Shown: positions 19,153-28,269, counted from the first letter of the stretch. The stretch is 64,000 bases of DNA from Neobacillus sp. CF12 (GCF_030348765.1 NZ_JAUCEU010000007.1:986501-1050500); one strand, 5' to 3'. The notes: generated by a model not told the origin, from the sequence alone. Numbers and translations: made by a program.

Positions 19153-20298
19153 CTATGCCTTCTGCTCCAAAACCTTTACGAGTGCAAGGCTCAGGATTTT
19201 TACACCATTTAAAAGAGCGTCCAGATTAAAGCTCATATTGGGATGATGTAAGCCTGGTGATAGTCCTGTCCCAAGACCTACCATCGTTGCCTGCAGGTTC
19301 GGATACGTCATTTTGTAAAAATGGAAATCCTCTCCGCCTGGTGTAACGGGTGCCGGAACAATCCCCTCCTCTCCAAGCACTTGAACAATCACCTCTTTGA
19401 CAAGATCCTCTAGCTCCGGGCTTGCTTCAGCAGCCACCATGGAGGCTCGTGGATCAAGCTTCACTTCGGCAAAATTGAAGGAACCGGCTGTCATCACTGC
19501 ATGATGGACTTTTTCAAGCAATTCAGCCATCACTTCATTCCGATCTGCCCTTACATCAATACCAAATTCCGCAAAATCCGGGATGATATTGAGATTATTC
19601 CCACCAGCCTTGACCATCGTTACCTTAGCTGATGCTGATTCCATTGGATCCATTTTGATAGAATTGACAGCCTGAATGATAGCCGCTAGTGAGTCGGTAA
19701 CATTTATGCCAAGATTCGGCCTTGACCCGTGTGCCTGCACGCCTTTTACTTCACCCATTATTAACGTAGCCGCTCCGTGATAGATAGCCGGTGAAGCTAC
19801 TCCAAATGGCATTTCCTGAATCGGACGAACATGAAGACCAAACAGGTAATCGAGATCAGATATAACACCTGTTTCAATAATCGCTTTTGCTCCATGTCCA
19901 GACTCCTCAGCTGGTTGGAAAATAATTTTAATCAAGCCCTTCGGTTCAAACCCAATCTCCTTTAGACAAGTAATCGCATGAAGAACCGTTGTCATATGTC
20001 CATCGTGTCCACAGGAGTGATTTGCCTGCCATTTCCCATCCACAAGCTGCCATAATGCATCCATATCTGCTCTGATCCCGACTGTTGGTCCTTCCTCTTT
20101 ATTTCCCCAATAACCCACTACTCCTGTATGGTTATTAAATGTTTCATATGGAATGCCCAATCTTTCTAGCTTCAAACACAGAAATTTTTTCGTCTCTATT
20201 TCCTTCCAGCTTACTTCGGCGTTTGTATGTAGATAATGATAAGTTGATTTAATGGTTTCTTCGTGCCCAGTAACCCAATCGTTTATTTCGTTAATCAT
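19153..20298 (-). CDS. M20-family amidohydrolase, probable N-acyl-L-amino acid deacylase
   Basis: The 381-aa metal-dependent amidohydrolase has the M20D signature ANHSCGHDGHMTTVL (about 93-105), IIFQPAEESGHGAKAI (about 125) and VTPGGEDFHFY near the C-terminus. M20D members hydrolyse N-acyl amino acids such as N-acetyl, N-succinyl or aromatic acyl groups. Following an N-acyltransferase with a 4-bp overlap, and sharing an operon with NSAR, it is the expected N-succinyl-L-amino acid hydrolase that makes D-to-L conversion irreversible. Substrate is inference from context. Confidence 0.88.
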   Translation of the reverse strand: MINEINDWVTGHEETIKSTYHYLHTNAEVSWKEIETKKFLCLKLERLGIPYETFNNHTGVVGYWGNKEEGPTVGIRADMDALWQLVDGKWQANHSCGHDGHMTTVLHAITCLKEIGFEPKGLIKIIFQPAEESGHGAKAIIETGVISDLDYLFGLHVRPIQEMPFGVASPAIYHGAATLIMGEVKGVQAHGSRPNLGINVTDSLAAIIQAVNSIKMDPMESASAKVTMVKAGGNNLNIIPDFAEFGIDVRADRNEVMAELLEKVHHAVMTAGSFNFAEVKLDPRASMVAAEASPELEDLVKEVIVQVLGEEGIVPAPVTPGGEDFHFYKMTYPNLQATMVGLGTGLSPGLHHPNMSFNLDALLNGVKILSLALVKVLEQKA

Positions 20299-21131
20299 CT
20301 CATCCCTCCACTTTTTTCTAGTATGTAAAAATGAATCTTGGAACCTAGTTCTCTTTGAACTCCAGTAATCATATAGCCGCCTGAAAACGCTTCACTTATC
20401 GCAGCTCGGACGGCATATCTCCATGCTAGTGCTACATCTGGATTTTGCTGCTTGATTATTTGCATATTTGAAGGGACTGGAACACGGTATCCGCCTTGAC
20501 TCTCTATGATTTGTGTCTCGTGCGGTACTGGAGTTGGATACTCACAGGTTTGATGAAAGCTGAGGAGAGATTCATAGTTGGTTTCGGTTTGATTTTTGTA
20601 TGCGCCAAGAATGGCAGCTTCCACTCGTTTTGAACAGATATCCCATTCAATTAACAAACGATCTGTTGGAAGTCCTTTATTCAATTTATCGTTCATCTCA
20701 CCGTAATAAGAGGGAATATAGCGTTTCGAATATGCCCCTAACTTACAAACATTAAAATAACCATTTCTTATTTCTAATGGGTCATAGGTCCAAACCATTT
20801 TTTTGTATCCGTAATTCATTGCCCATTCTCTCTGCTTGATCTTAAGCTGGTAGCCAATTCCAGTATTCTGGTATTCTGGTAATATACCTGCCATATGAGA
20901 AATTAAATATGCCTCCCCATCCTTAAAGCCAGCGAAACCGTAGCAAAAACCCACTAACTGTTCTCCAGAAATGGCTCCAATCACAATCCCACCATTGTGA
21001 ATGGAAGCTACTAGCTGTGGCTGAGGAGTCACAACCTCCGGACCCCAAATTTCAGTTTGGAGCTTGACAACCTTATAAACATCCTCTGACTCTTCAATTC
21101 TTTTATATGTAATTCCATTTAGCAAACCCAT
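20295..21131 (-). CDS. GNAT-family acyltransferase, probable D-amino acid N-succinyltransferase
   Basis: This is a 278-aa GNAT protein of the COG3375 type. The acyl-CoA binding loop is GILPEYQNTGIGYQLK (about 82-97), followed by WTYDPLEIRNGYFNVCKLGAYSKRYIPSYYG, the family's distinctive block. Homologues beside NSAR and M20 genes in Geobacillus were shown to succinylate D-amino acids with succinyl-CoA. It is the first gene of the operon and overlaps the M20 gene by 4 bp. The ATG at 21131 follows GGGGGCT. Confidence 0.82.
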   Translation of the reverse strand: MGLLNGITYKRIEESEDVYKVVKLQTEIWGPEVVTPQPQLVASIHNGGIVIGAISGEQLVGFCYGFAGFKDGEAYLISHMAGILPEYQNTGIGYQLKIKQREWAMNYGYKKMVWTYDPLEIRNGYFNVCKLGAYSKRYIPSYYGEMNDKLNKGLPTDRLLIEWDICSKRVEAAILGAYKNQTETNYESLLSFHQTCEYPTPVPHETQIIESQGGYRVPVPSNMQIIKQQNPDVALAWRYAVRAAISEAFSGGYMITGVQRELGSKIHFYILEKSGGMR

Positions 21132-21514
21132 AGATTGCTAGCCCCCATTCTACGTCTTCTATTTCAAATTTACTAGCACATCATCCGATAGGTCTTTTTA
21201 GGGCGAAATTTCCAATTTTGAAGTTTATACTTTAATTTTCTATTTTTTCTGAAGTTTCAGCTTTTTTTATTATTATATATGACTCATTTCCACAAAACAA
21301 CACAAAATTTAATTAAAATTCAAAATATTTTAAATATAATGAATTTTATTAGGAGGTCTATTTTACTACAGGTACGTTTAGGGTAAATCTCCATCCCCAA
21401 AATCAAAAATTTTGAAAACAAAAAAAACGTTTCTCAACGTCTTTTAATTAATTTGATAATGGTTAGAATTCCTGAATCAATATATTATGTTCCTCCAATA
21501 TGGTCAGAAACTAT
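21132..21514. other. AT-rich leader/promoter region of the D-amino-acid operon
   Basis: Nearly 400 bases without a gene. It holds the sigma-A-like promoter at 21272-21300. Just downstream, TTTTTTCTGAAGTTT near 21244-21258 matches the CodY box AATTTTCWGAAAATT at 11 of 15 positions. This is weak, but CodY does control dpp in B. subtilis. Confidence 0.5.
21272..21300 (-). promoter_or_regulatory. Sigma-A-like promoter of the D-amino-acid salvage operon
   Basis: On the minus strand TTGTTT (21295-21300) is followed by 17 bp and a perfect TATAAT (21272-21277). It drives the acyltransferase gene starting at 21131 with a leader of about 130 nt. Confidence 0.6.
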
Positions 21515-21900
21515 TTATCGTTCCCGAATAAGATCATAAGTCGTTAGCTCAATTGTGTGGTCACTGGGATCATCAAAATAAATTGAATTGCAATTTTCAT
21601 GTTCTAAAACTCTGAAAGATTTGCCTAAATTGGTCAAATCTATTTGTGCTTTATTGAAATTGAATTTGTCGACTCTAAAAGCAATGTGACGCATACCAAC
21701 TGTATTTACTTTTTCATGTTTTACAGTTTGTTCATCATTAGGAAATAACGCCAGACAAGTAGATCCTGCACAAAGCATCATTGGCGGACCCTCCCATTCA
21801 TTTTCATAACGCCTTTCCAAACCTAAAACATTTTGATACCAAGAAATGAAGAGTCCAGATTTTTGACAGCTATATCAATATGGTCAATTTGGTCTATATG
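21515..21900 (-). pseudogene. VOC-family (glyoxalase-like) protein, frameshifted
   Basis: The in-frame 3' part (21515-21820, TTG start) reads MERRYENEWEGPP to TIELTTYDLIRER. It contains MRHIAFRV (His ligand) and IYFDDPSDHTIEL (Glu ligand), a vicinal-oxygen-chelate half. The missing N-terminal strand is found upstream in another frame as IDQIDHIDIAVKNLD (to 21898), joining to FISWYQNVLGLERR after a one-base loss around 21853-21856 (GACTC where GACCTC would fit). No in-frame start codon is visible before HIDQID. It is either decayed or mis-sequenced; the specific substrate is unknown. Confidence 0.7.
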
Positions 21901-22158
21901 AATCCTACAATAACATTTAGGTTCTATTTAAGCCACGCACGAAGTTTGCCAATTAATGTCCAACCGAAAAGAAGTGCTATGGAAAGCGGTTTTGGCTAGT
22001 CCCTAGACCCTAAAAATATCCATCAGAAAAACTATCAAAAGAATAAGGAAAACTGTGACAATTGCCAATCGAAAAGTGTTAAAAAAGATGCACACAGAAA
22101 AAGCTACCTTTAATGGTAACTCGTTCTTCTCCTCTAGGATATGTAAGCAGAATAACAA
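21901..22158. other. Intergenic stretch, no supported gene
   Basis: Short basic frames occur on the plus strand (around 21955-22010 and 22055-22240), but none has a convincing ribosome binding site. The longer one overlaps the end of the globin gene. I see no recognisable protein or terminator. Confidence 0.4.
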
Positions 22159-22716
22159 TCATTTATACAATATATCGTCTCTTAATGACGCTACATTAGT
22201 TAAAGCTGTGTCTATGTCCGCTTCATTCACTCTAAAGTGAGCAAGAGCATCGTGAAGATGTTTTACAATAGCATTAAAATGTACTGGTTGCAGATTCATT
22301 CCTTGGTGAGCTTTTGTCATAGATTGACCAGAATATTGATTTGGACCGCCTAATGCAAAACTTATAAACTTTGTTTGATGTCGGCGTTGTTTTTCCATAT
22401 CCGTTTCTATAAAAAAATGATTAACTGTTTCATCCTTCAGTACCAACTCGGAGTAAAAATAGTCCACAACTTTTGCAATCGCTTCTTCTCCTCCAACTTT
22501 TTCAAATAGTGTTTGTGTCGATTGGGCTTGAGATGACTTTTGTACTTGAGTTACGGCAGTTAAAGCAGACGAAATTTCGTTTGATGCCTGTTTAATCGCT
22601 TCCTGGGCGAGTATAGGGTCGGAATTTGCCTTTTCAATTGCTTTTGTTAATAATTCCTGCGTGAGAGTTACATTTGCTTTTGCTTGATTTAGTTGATTTA
22701 CATCGATTTGAGTCAT
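22159..22716 (-). CDS. Group 1 truncated haemoglobin with N-terminal helical extension
   Basis: The 185-aa protein has residues about 68-185 forming a truncated globin: TLFEKVGGEEAIAKVVDYFY, then LGGPNQYSGQSMTKAHQGMNL with the proximal His, then a final helix. The Gly-Gly and Y-x-G motifs fit the 2-on-2 fold. The preceding 66 residues are an Ala/Gln/Lys-rich helix (LTKAIEKANSDPILAQEAIKQ) absent from standard truncated globins. Roles of the family include O2/NO binding and NO detoxification. RBS AAAGGAGAG precedes ATG at 22716. It is a single gene. Confidence 0.9.
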   Translation of the reverse strand: MTQIDVNQLNQAKANVTLTQELLTKAIEKANSDPILAQEAIKQASNEISSALTAVTQVQKSSQAQSTQTLFEKVGGEEAIAKVVDYFYSELVLKDETVNHFFIETDMEKQRRHQTKFISFALGGPNQYSGQSMTKAHQGMNLQPVHFNAIVKHLHDALAHFRVNEADIDTALTNVASLRDDILYK

Positions 22717-22874
22717 GAGGATCTCTCCTTTAATATTGAATTACTTCTATATCATCACCTTGCATTTAATTTTTATTAAAGGAATAATCTTCCTGAAAAT
22801 AGTAAAAGTGTTTGTTACTTTTAAGTTTTAATTCTTAAACTAGGTTAAAAATAAAATTATTAATTTCATTGTTT

Positions 22875-23715
22875 CTATTTAAATAGGATATGGACTGAAT
22901 CCATAATCGCTTCATATCCAATTTGAATATAAATTTTATTTGAAATAGGATTACTAATATCAGTGTATAAACTTGTTGTTTTATAACCTCGATCTAACAA
23001 GTTTTGAGTGAAAGCTGAAACACAATAAGAGGCATAGCCCTTTTTTCTTTCAGCAATCGGTGTGTAAACATAGCTGATTGTAATATTCCTTTTGGTTGGA
23101 CGTATAGCATATGCCATGGAAACCAACTTACCATTCATTTCCCATGCTACTAAATTTCCTTTATAAATCATTTCATTTGTTTTTTTGATAGCTTCTACTA
23201 AACTTATAGGTTGATTAACCTCATTACAAAAATGATACACCAATCTTTAATAGTGTTATGATCCTTTTCTTCAACTTTCCGAAGTTTTCCCTTTGTTTTT
23301 GTGTTTTTCTTAACTTTTTCTAGCTTATAAATTTTTTGGTTCATTTGGACATGTGCATGAATCCCTTTTATATCCGCAATATAAAAAGCTAGTTCAGTAG
23401 ATAATACTTTTTCCCCTACAAAGCCAGGTATTTCTTGAATTGTGTTATTCAGTTTTTCTCCTATAACCTGTATTTCGTGTGATGTAAAAGGAACAGATTT
23501 TGAAAAGATAATTTGACTACGATGTGTTTGAAGTAAGGTTAATCCTATGTCGTCGTCTTTTATTACAGCAGCCATCAAAAAAGGACTTTCATCTTTTTCG
23601 GTTAAAGATTGCAAAACACCTAAAGCTAAATTGTTTCAGCTTCATCTTTTTCTAAGAATGGGATCACATCTTTCTTAAATAATGTAAGATCATCATACTT
23701 CACTAGTTTTATCAA
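22875..23715 (-). pseudogene. GNAT-family N-acetyltransferase broken by two frameshifts
   Basis: Three frames make one protein. A 5' part starts at TTG 23715 after AAAGGGG (LIKLVKYDDLTLFKKDVIPFLEKDEAE). A middle part (ending 23204) runs ALGVLQSLTEKDES to KDHNTIKDW. A 3' part (22875-23243) runs VYHFCNEVNQPISL and contains the acetyl-CoA loop IAERKKGYASYCVSAF. One extra A near 23628-23632 and one extra G at 23239-23242 would join all three. The C-terminal half is a standard GNAT domain. Inactive unless the breaks are sequence errors. Confidence 0.75.
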
Positions 23716-24551
23716 ACTAACCATCCCCTTTGTTTAGTTCTAGGATCATTAAAAGTATTTCTAAAAAAATACTCTTGAAAAACTAAATTATGTATCCTTT
23801 ATTGAGTATATGGAAAAATCCGGTGTAAATTTAAATGACTTTTTGCGGTTTTTACAACAACATTTTTCAATTTACATCTATAGCAAAAATGAGCTTATAA
23901 ATGGAAGTCAATTCACTCTCTCCAATTTACATACAATATTTCGGTCAAAATATGTTCATACAAATATGTTTTTAATCAAGAATGTAAATAATCTAATAGA
24001 TTTATTACAGCTTTCTTCGGCTTCCTAGGATTTAGAACGGTCATTGGTTTAAGGATGCTCGTTTTTTTTTTGACAATCAAATCGATTGTTTGCGATTCTT
24101 TTTTAATTGTCTTTTACTTGCAACACAAGATTATCATTAAATTTAACAGGAAAAATAGGAAAAATGTAATTTGAAATGAGACTCTTATGGAAGCAACAGA
24201 TTTTTAGAATCCCACTTCTTGTTTTTGGTCCATAAAAAGAGGGTATACCCCTACCTTTTTACAACTGTCATCCTATACATAGATAGTTACATTACAAACA
24301 ACCTCATCAACTTTATACGAAAATTTTATTGAACAGTTATGCACAAGTCTAGGGATATTATAGTTTCCTAAACGACGAGAAAAGCCAATGATTCTAACAA
24401 AATCATTGGCTTTTCCATTCTCTAATTAAGAAACTTTTTATTAAAATTCCAATAGGTATTTACTTCACTATATTCTTATAAAAATATATATTCTTTGTTG
24501 TGCATTCTCTTTTATGATTATATCTACACCATTGTCCACGAATAGTTCCAC
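23716..24551. other. Intergenic stretch upstream of the GNAT remnant
   Basis: About 830 AT-rich bases with no supported gene. A 72-codon plus-strand frame at 23810-24028 lacks a ribosome binding site and family features. The only firm element is the terminator hairpin at 24380-24414. Confidence 0.5.
24380..24414. terminator. Terminator of the aromatic-degradation operon
   Basis: AAAAGCCAATGATT (24380-24393) and AATCATTGGCTTTT (24401-24414) form a perfect 14-bp stem with a 7-nt loop and A/T tracts on both sides. It lies 138 bp past the stop of the semialdehyde dehydrogenase gene. Confidence 0.85.
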
Positions 24552-26024
24552 CTATTTCAAAGCAATACAAATATTTTTCGCTTCTGTGAAAAATTCCAAA
24601 CTGTGATGGCCGCCTTCACGTCCAACTCCGCTCTTTTTGAAACCACCGAATGGAGCCCGAAGATCACGAACAAACCAGCAGTTGACCCAAATTGTACCGG
24701 CACGAACAGAATGTGAAATCCGGTGAGCACGCTGGAGATTTTCTGTCCAAACAACACCATTCAATCCGTATTCTGTATCATTGGCAATACGAAGTGCTTC
24801 TTCTTCGGTATCAAATGGGATGATCGTCACGATTGGGCCAAAGATTTCTTCTTGGCAAATACGAGACTTAGGATTTTCTTGAAGATACACAGTAGGCTCC
24901 AGATAGTAGCCATCTTGTAAATACTCCGGTAAATCTGGACGTTTTCCACCACAAATCAAGGTGGCATTTTCTTCTTTGGCAATTTCAAGATAACTCGATA
25001 CCTTCTTATAATGCTCTTCACTTACCACTGGTCCCATTTTCGTTTCTACATTTTGTGGATCGCCGACTTTTAGTTCTGTTGCGGCTTTCTTAAATCTCTC
25101 AAGGAACTCATTTAGGATCGTGCGTTGTACCAAGATTCTTGATCCTGCTAAACAGACTTGCCCAGAATTCATGAACGCTGCATGAATCGAAACAGGAATT
25201 GCTTTATCAAGATTGGCATCTTCGAACACAATATTTGCCGCTTTTCCGCCTAATTCAAAGGAAACCTTCTTTAACGTGTCAGCACCGCTTTTCATAATTC
25301 TCTTTCCTGTAGCCGTCGAGCCCGTGAAGGAAACGAGATCTACTTCAGGATGGGTGGTCAGCGCCGTTCCAACCACTCCGCCTAGACCATGAACCACATT
25401 GACTACGCCATCTGGAATACCTGATTCTTTCGCAATTTCTCCAAGAAGGGAAACAGACAGTGGAGTCATTTCAGCTGGTTTAATCACAGCTGTATTTCCC
25501 GCCGCAAGACAAGGACCAAGCTTCCAAGTAGTCAGCATAAACGGAACATTCCAAGGAGTAATGAGTGCAGCAACTCCAACTGGTTCGTAGCGAGTATAGT
25601 TTAAATACTCTTCGCCCATGGGATACACTTCTCCACCTTGCTGCTCCATGAAGTCGGCAAAGAATTTAATATTGTTTGCAGCGCGTGGAACCTCATGGTG
25701 GACCGTTGATTGATATGGTTTTCCGACATCGGTCGCATCTAAGCGAGCAATTTCTTCTCTTCGCTCAAGGATGATTTCAGACATACGACGAAGCTTGGCA
25801 CAGCGCTCCGCTACTGTCATCGTTCTCCAAGGACCACTTTCAAAAGCGTCCCGTGCAATCCGGCAAGCACGATCCACATCTTCTTGTGAGGCTTCACTAA
25901 CCTTTGCAATGATCTCCTGTGTCGCAGGATTTTTCACTTCAAACGTAGCACCATCGCTTGCTTTTACATATTCACCGTTTATATAAAGACCTACTTCTCT
26001 AACGCCTGTCTGAACGTTTGTCAT
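24552..26024 (-). CDS. 2-hydroxymuconic semialdehyde dehydrogenase (ALDH family)
   Basis: The 490-aa NAD-dependent aldehyde dehydrogenase has the motif FTGSTATGKRIM (about 240), the catalytic Glu in SFELGGKAANIVF (about 262), the catalytic Cys in NSGQVCLAG (about 296) and the late EEIFGPIVTIIPF. Sequence and operon place it in the HpaE/DmpC group. It would oxidise the ring-cleavage semialdehyde to 2-hydroxymuconate, opening the 4-oxalocrotonate branch. Its ATG overlaps the stop of the tautomerase gene by 4 bp, a tight coupling of consecutive pathway enzymes. Cytoplasmic. HpaE-like use of the carboxymethyl analogue cannot be excluded. Confidence 0.88.
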   Translation of the reverse strand: MTNVQTGVREVGLYINGEYVKASDGATFEVKNPATQEIIAKVSEASQEDVDRACRIARDAFESGPWRTMTVAERCAKLRRMSEIILERREEIARLDATDVGKPYQSTVHHEVPRAANNIKFFADFMEQQGGEVYPMGEEYLNYTRYEPVGVAALITPWNVPFMLTTWKLGPCLAAGNTAVIKPAEMTPLSVSLLGEIAKESGIPDGVVNVVHGLGGVVGTALTTHPEVDLVSFTGSTATGKRIMKSGADTLKKVSFELGGKAANIVFEDANLDKAIPVSIHAAFMNSGQVCLAGSRILVQRTILNEFLERFKKAATELKVGDPQNVETKMGPVVSEEHYKKVSSYLEIAKEENATLICGGKRPDLPEYLQDGYYLEPTVYLQENPKSRICQEEIFGPIVTIIPFDTEEEALRIANDTEYGLNGVVWTENLQRAHRISHSVRAGTIWVNCWFVRDLRAPFGGFKKSGVGREGGHHSLEFFTEAKNICIALK

Positions 26025-26221
26025 TTTGAAACCTCAATTCTCTTTTTAACTGATTCTCCAGCGATGCCCCAATGTTCAGGCTCTAGTTCATTGATCATCA
26101 CACGCACACTTTGAATAGGAGCATCTAACACATCTGATACCAAGTCAGAAACTTCTCTTATTAATCGTTCCTTTTTTTCAGGTGATCTGCCTTTAAGAAT
26201 ATTAATCTGAATAAATGGCAT
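26021..26221 (-). CDS. 4-oxalocrotonate (2-hydroxymuconate) tautomerase
   Basis: This is a 66-aa protein with the 4-OT signature: catalytic Pro1 after Met removal (MPFIQINILKGR), the Arg of GRSPEKKERLI and SVRVMINELEPEHWGIAGES near the C-terminus. It converts 2-hydroxymuconate to 2-oxo-3-hexenedioate, the next step after the downstream dehydrogenase. Family length is 60-70 aa, so it is complete. RBS AAAGGGAGAGG lies before ATG at 26221. Confidence 0.93.
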   Translation of the reverse strand: MPFIQINILKGRSPEKKERLIREVSDLVSDVLDAPIQSVRVMINELEPEHWGIAGESVKKRIEVSK

Positions 26222-26247
26222 AAAAACCTCTCCCTTTGCTTTGAAGT

Positions 26248-27039
26248 TTATTCCGTAAATACCGCCTCAACACTGCCTAGGCCATCAAACCCAGCGGTAA
26301 AATGGTCACCAGCTTCTATTTTAATAGCAGCGGATAAGGAACCGCTTAATACGACTTCTCCTGGTTGAATACTCTGACCAACTTTGGATAACCGATTGGC
26401 TAACCAAGCAATGGCTCTCGCTGGATGCCCCATTACCGCTGCACCAGCGCCTGTCGCAACAACTTCTCCGTTTTGTCTAAACACCATTCCTATCAATTTC
26501 AAATCGAAATCCTTCGGTGAATAGAATCTTTCGCCGATAATAAAGCGGGAGGAAGATGAGTTATCTGCGACCGCGTCAGGTAAGGTAAAGTTGAACCCAT
26601 GGAAGCGGCTGTCAATGATTTCAACTGCAGGTGCAATATATTCCGTTGCATGAAGTACATCCGCTACGGTTACATGCGGACCTTTTAATTCTTTATTAAA
26701 AATAAAGGCAATTTCTGGCTCGAGCTTGGCATGGATAAAAGGTGTAAGTGAAATCTTTTCTCCTTCAAAGAGCTGCATGCTTTCAAGCAAAACCCCGTAA
26801 GATGGTTCATGGACACCCATCATTTCTTGTTTCGCTTTGCTCGTTAATCCGAGTTTTCGGCCAATCCTTTTAGTGTTTTCTTCTTTACATTTCATATCGA
26901 CTAAGCGTTCTTGCACTTGATAAGCTAACGCTTCGTTCAGTTCAGGGTAGGCATCAACGAACTTACCTACAGCTTTTTTCTGTTTTTCTGCCAGGTAAAG
27001 TTCATAAGCTATTTGCTCAATTACATCCGTTTTAATCAT
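26248..27039 (-). CDS. 2-oxopent-4-enoate hydratase / 4-oxalocrotonate decarboxylase family (paralogue 1)
   Basis: The protein is of the FAH-like hydratase/decarboxylase fold (DmpE/DmpH). It contains LEPEIAFIFNKELKGP with acidic metal ligands (about 102-117), AVEIIDSRF, the VADNSSSSRFIIGE block and VLSGSLSAAI. Two paralogues in this operon should split hydratase and decarboxylase roles; I cannot say from sequence which does which. The ATG at 27039 (AGGTGATAAC before it) is preferred to the upstream GTG/ATG options in the frame open to 27069. Confidence 0.85.
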   Translation of the reverse strand: MIKTDVIEQIAYELYLAEKQKKAVGKFVDAYPELNEALAYQVQERLVDMKCKEENTKRIGRKLGLTSKAKQEMMGVHEPSYGVLLESMQLFEGEKISLTPFIHAKLEPEIAFIFNKELKGPHVTVADVLHATEYIAPAVEIIDSRFHGFNFTLPDAVADNSSSSRFIIGERFYSPKDFDLKLIGMVFRQNGEVVATGAGAAVMGHPARAIAWLANRLSKVGQSIQPGEVVLSGSLSAAIKIEAGDHFTAGFDGLGSVEAVFTE

Positions 27040-27166
27040 GTTATCACCTAGTTTCTTTTGATTTCCCATCTTTACGTTACGGGGTCAAGTCCCGCGCCGA
27101 TCAATTCTCGTTTATTCTTAAAGCTTTGTTAAGGTCTGATGTTGATTGTTCGTGCGCAAATCGTTA

Positions 27167-27426
27167 TGAAGGACATATCTCAATGGGAAACCTTAAGATT
27201 TGTCTTTCATCAACCTTATGAAGGACTAATCTCATTGAGGAATCATCTGATTTGTCTTTCATCACCACAATGAAGGACTAATCTCAAAGAGGAATCCTCT
27301 GATTTGTCTTTCATCAACCTTATGAAGGACTAATCTCAACGAGGAATCCTCTGATTTGTCTTTCATCACCACAATGAAGGACAAATTTCAATAATGAATC
27401 ATCTGATTTGTCCTTCATCGACAACT
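27167..27426. repeat. Five-unit 52-bp tandem repeat with internal dyad symmetry
   Basis: TGAAGGAC begins a unit at 27167, 27219, 27271, 27323 and 27375, an exact 52-bp period. Each unit has a left arm TGAAGGACTAATCTCA and a right arm TGATTTGTCTTTCA that are imperfect inverted copies, so each can fold as a hairpin. The linkers alternate CAACCTTA and CACCACAA, giving a 104-bp higher-order period. Units 1 and 5 are the most diverged. The array lies between two paralogous pathway genes in an otherwise tightly spaced operon. Confidence 0.92.
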
Positions 27427-27466
27427 ACATCGCTGCACTATCAATCAACAATGTAAATTAGCATTG

Positions 27467-28246
27467 CTATTTTATAAATGATGCCGTGACTGAACCAATA
27501 TGGGCAAACTCCGCCGTAAACGTATCATTTGCCTCTACTTCAATCGCACTGGTTAAAGCACCTGAAAGAATGATTTCCCCTGATTTAAGAGAAACATCGT
27601 ATTTCCCTAATGAATTCGCCAGCCACGCGACCGAACGAAGTGGATTTCCAAGGACGGCTGCCCCAGCTCCTGAATCAATCATTTCCCCGTTTCGATAAGC
27701 GACCATCCCAATATGAGTGAGATCTAAGCCATCAAGCTTTGTCGGTTTCCCGCCTATAATCGCACTGGCGGAAGATCCATTGTCTGCGACTGTATCTTCA
27801 AACTTGATCTTCCAATCCTCAATCCGGCTATCAATCACTTCAATGGCCGGAACGATATATTCTGTCGCCTCGATGACATCAAGGATGGAAACATTCGGTC
27901 CTTTTAAATCCTTTTTTAAAATAAAAGCAATTTCAAATTCTACTTTCGGTTGAATATATTGTCCAAGTGAAATCGCTTCACCTTCGACAACCATCATGTC
28001 GGCTAACAAATGACCGTAATCAGGCTGTTTTACACCAAACATATTTTGAATCGCTTTGCTTGTTGCGCCAATTTTTTTACCAACAATAATTCCGCCATTT
28101 GCAACTTTTCTACGGATAATCTCTAACTGCGTATGATATGCCTCATCAACGGTAATCCCTGGGTAAGAAACCGTTAACGGCTGGATAACCTGCTTTGTTT
28201 CCTCTGTTTCCAAAAGATGAGTGGCAGCTTCTTGAATAATCGACAC
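27467..28246 (-). CDS. 2-oxopent-4-enoate hydratase / 4-oxalocrotonate decarboxylase family (paralogue 2)
   Basis: This is the second member of the DmpE/DmpH fold, with VEFEIAFILKKDLKGPN (metal-ligand acids), AIEVIDSRIEDWKIKFEDTVADNGSSASAIIGG and ILSGALTSAI. IEDWKIKFEDTVADN is the more decarboxylase/4-OD-like of the two by eye, but the assignment is weak. The frame is open to 28270. The GTG at 28246 is chosen because AGGAGGAG lies 7 nt upstream of it. The gene follows the aldolase gene directly and is separated from paralogue 1 by the repeat array. Confidence 0.85.
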   Translation of the reverse strand: MSIIQEAATHLLETEETKQVIQPLTVSYPGITVDEAYHTQLEIIRRKVANGGIIVGKKIGATSKAIQNMFGVKQPDYGHLLADMMVVEGEAISLGQYIQPKVEFEIAFILKKDLKGPNVSILDVIEATEYIVPAIEVIDSRIEDWKIKFEDTVADNGSSASAIIGGKPTKLDGLDLTHIGMVAYRNGEMIDSGAGAAVLGNPLRSVAWLANSLGKYDVSLKSGEIILSGALTSAIEVEANDTFTAEFAHIGSVTASFIK

Positions 28247-28269
28247 ACCTATCTCCTCCTGACCTGGCA

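Noticed and set aside
22055..22240. A 61-codon plus-strand basic frame ending inside the globin gene
   Set aside because: Overlaps the intact globin on the opposite strand, has no clear ribosome binding site and no protein family character.
23810..24028. A 72-codon plus-strand open frame in the gap before the aromatic operon
   Set aside because: No ribosome binding site, Asn/Ile/Phe-rich composition as expected for AT-rich non-coding DNA, and no recognisable domain.
27167..27426. CRISPR array
   Set aside because: The 52-bp units are similar over their full length with no unique spacers of constant size, contain internal dyads, and no cas genes are present.
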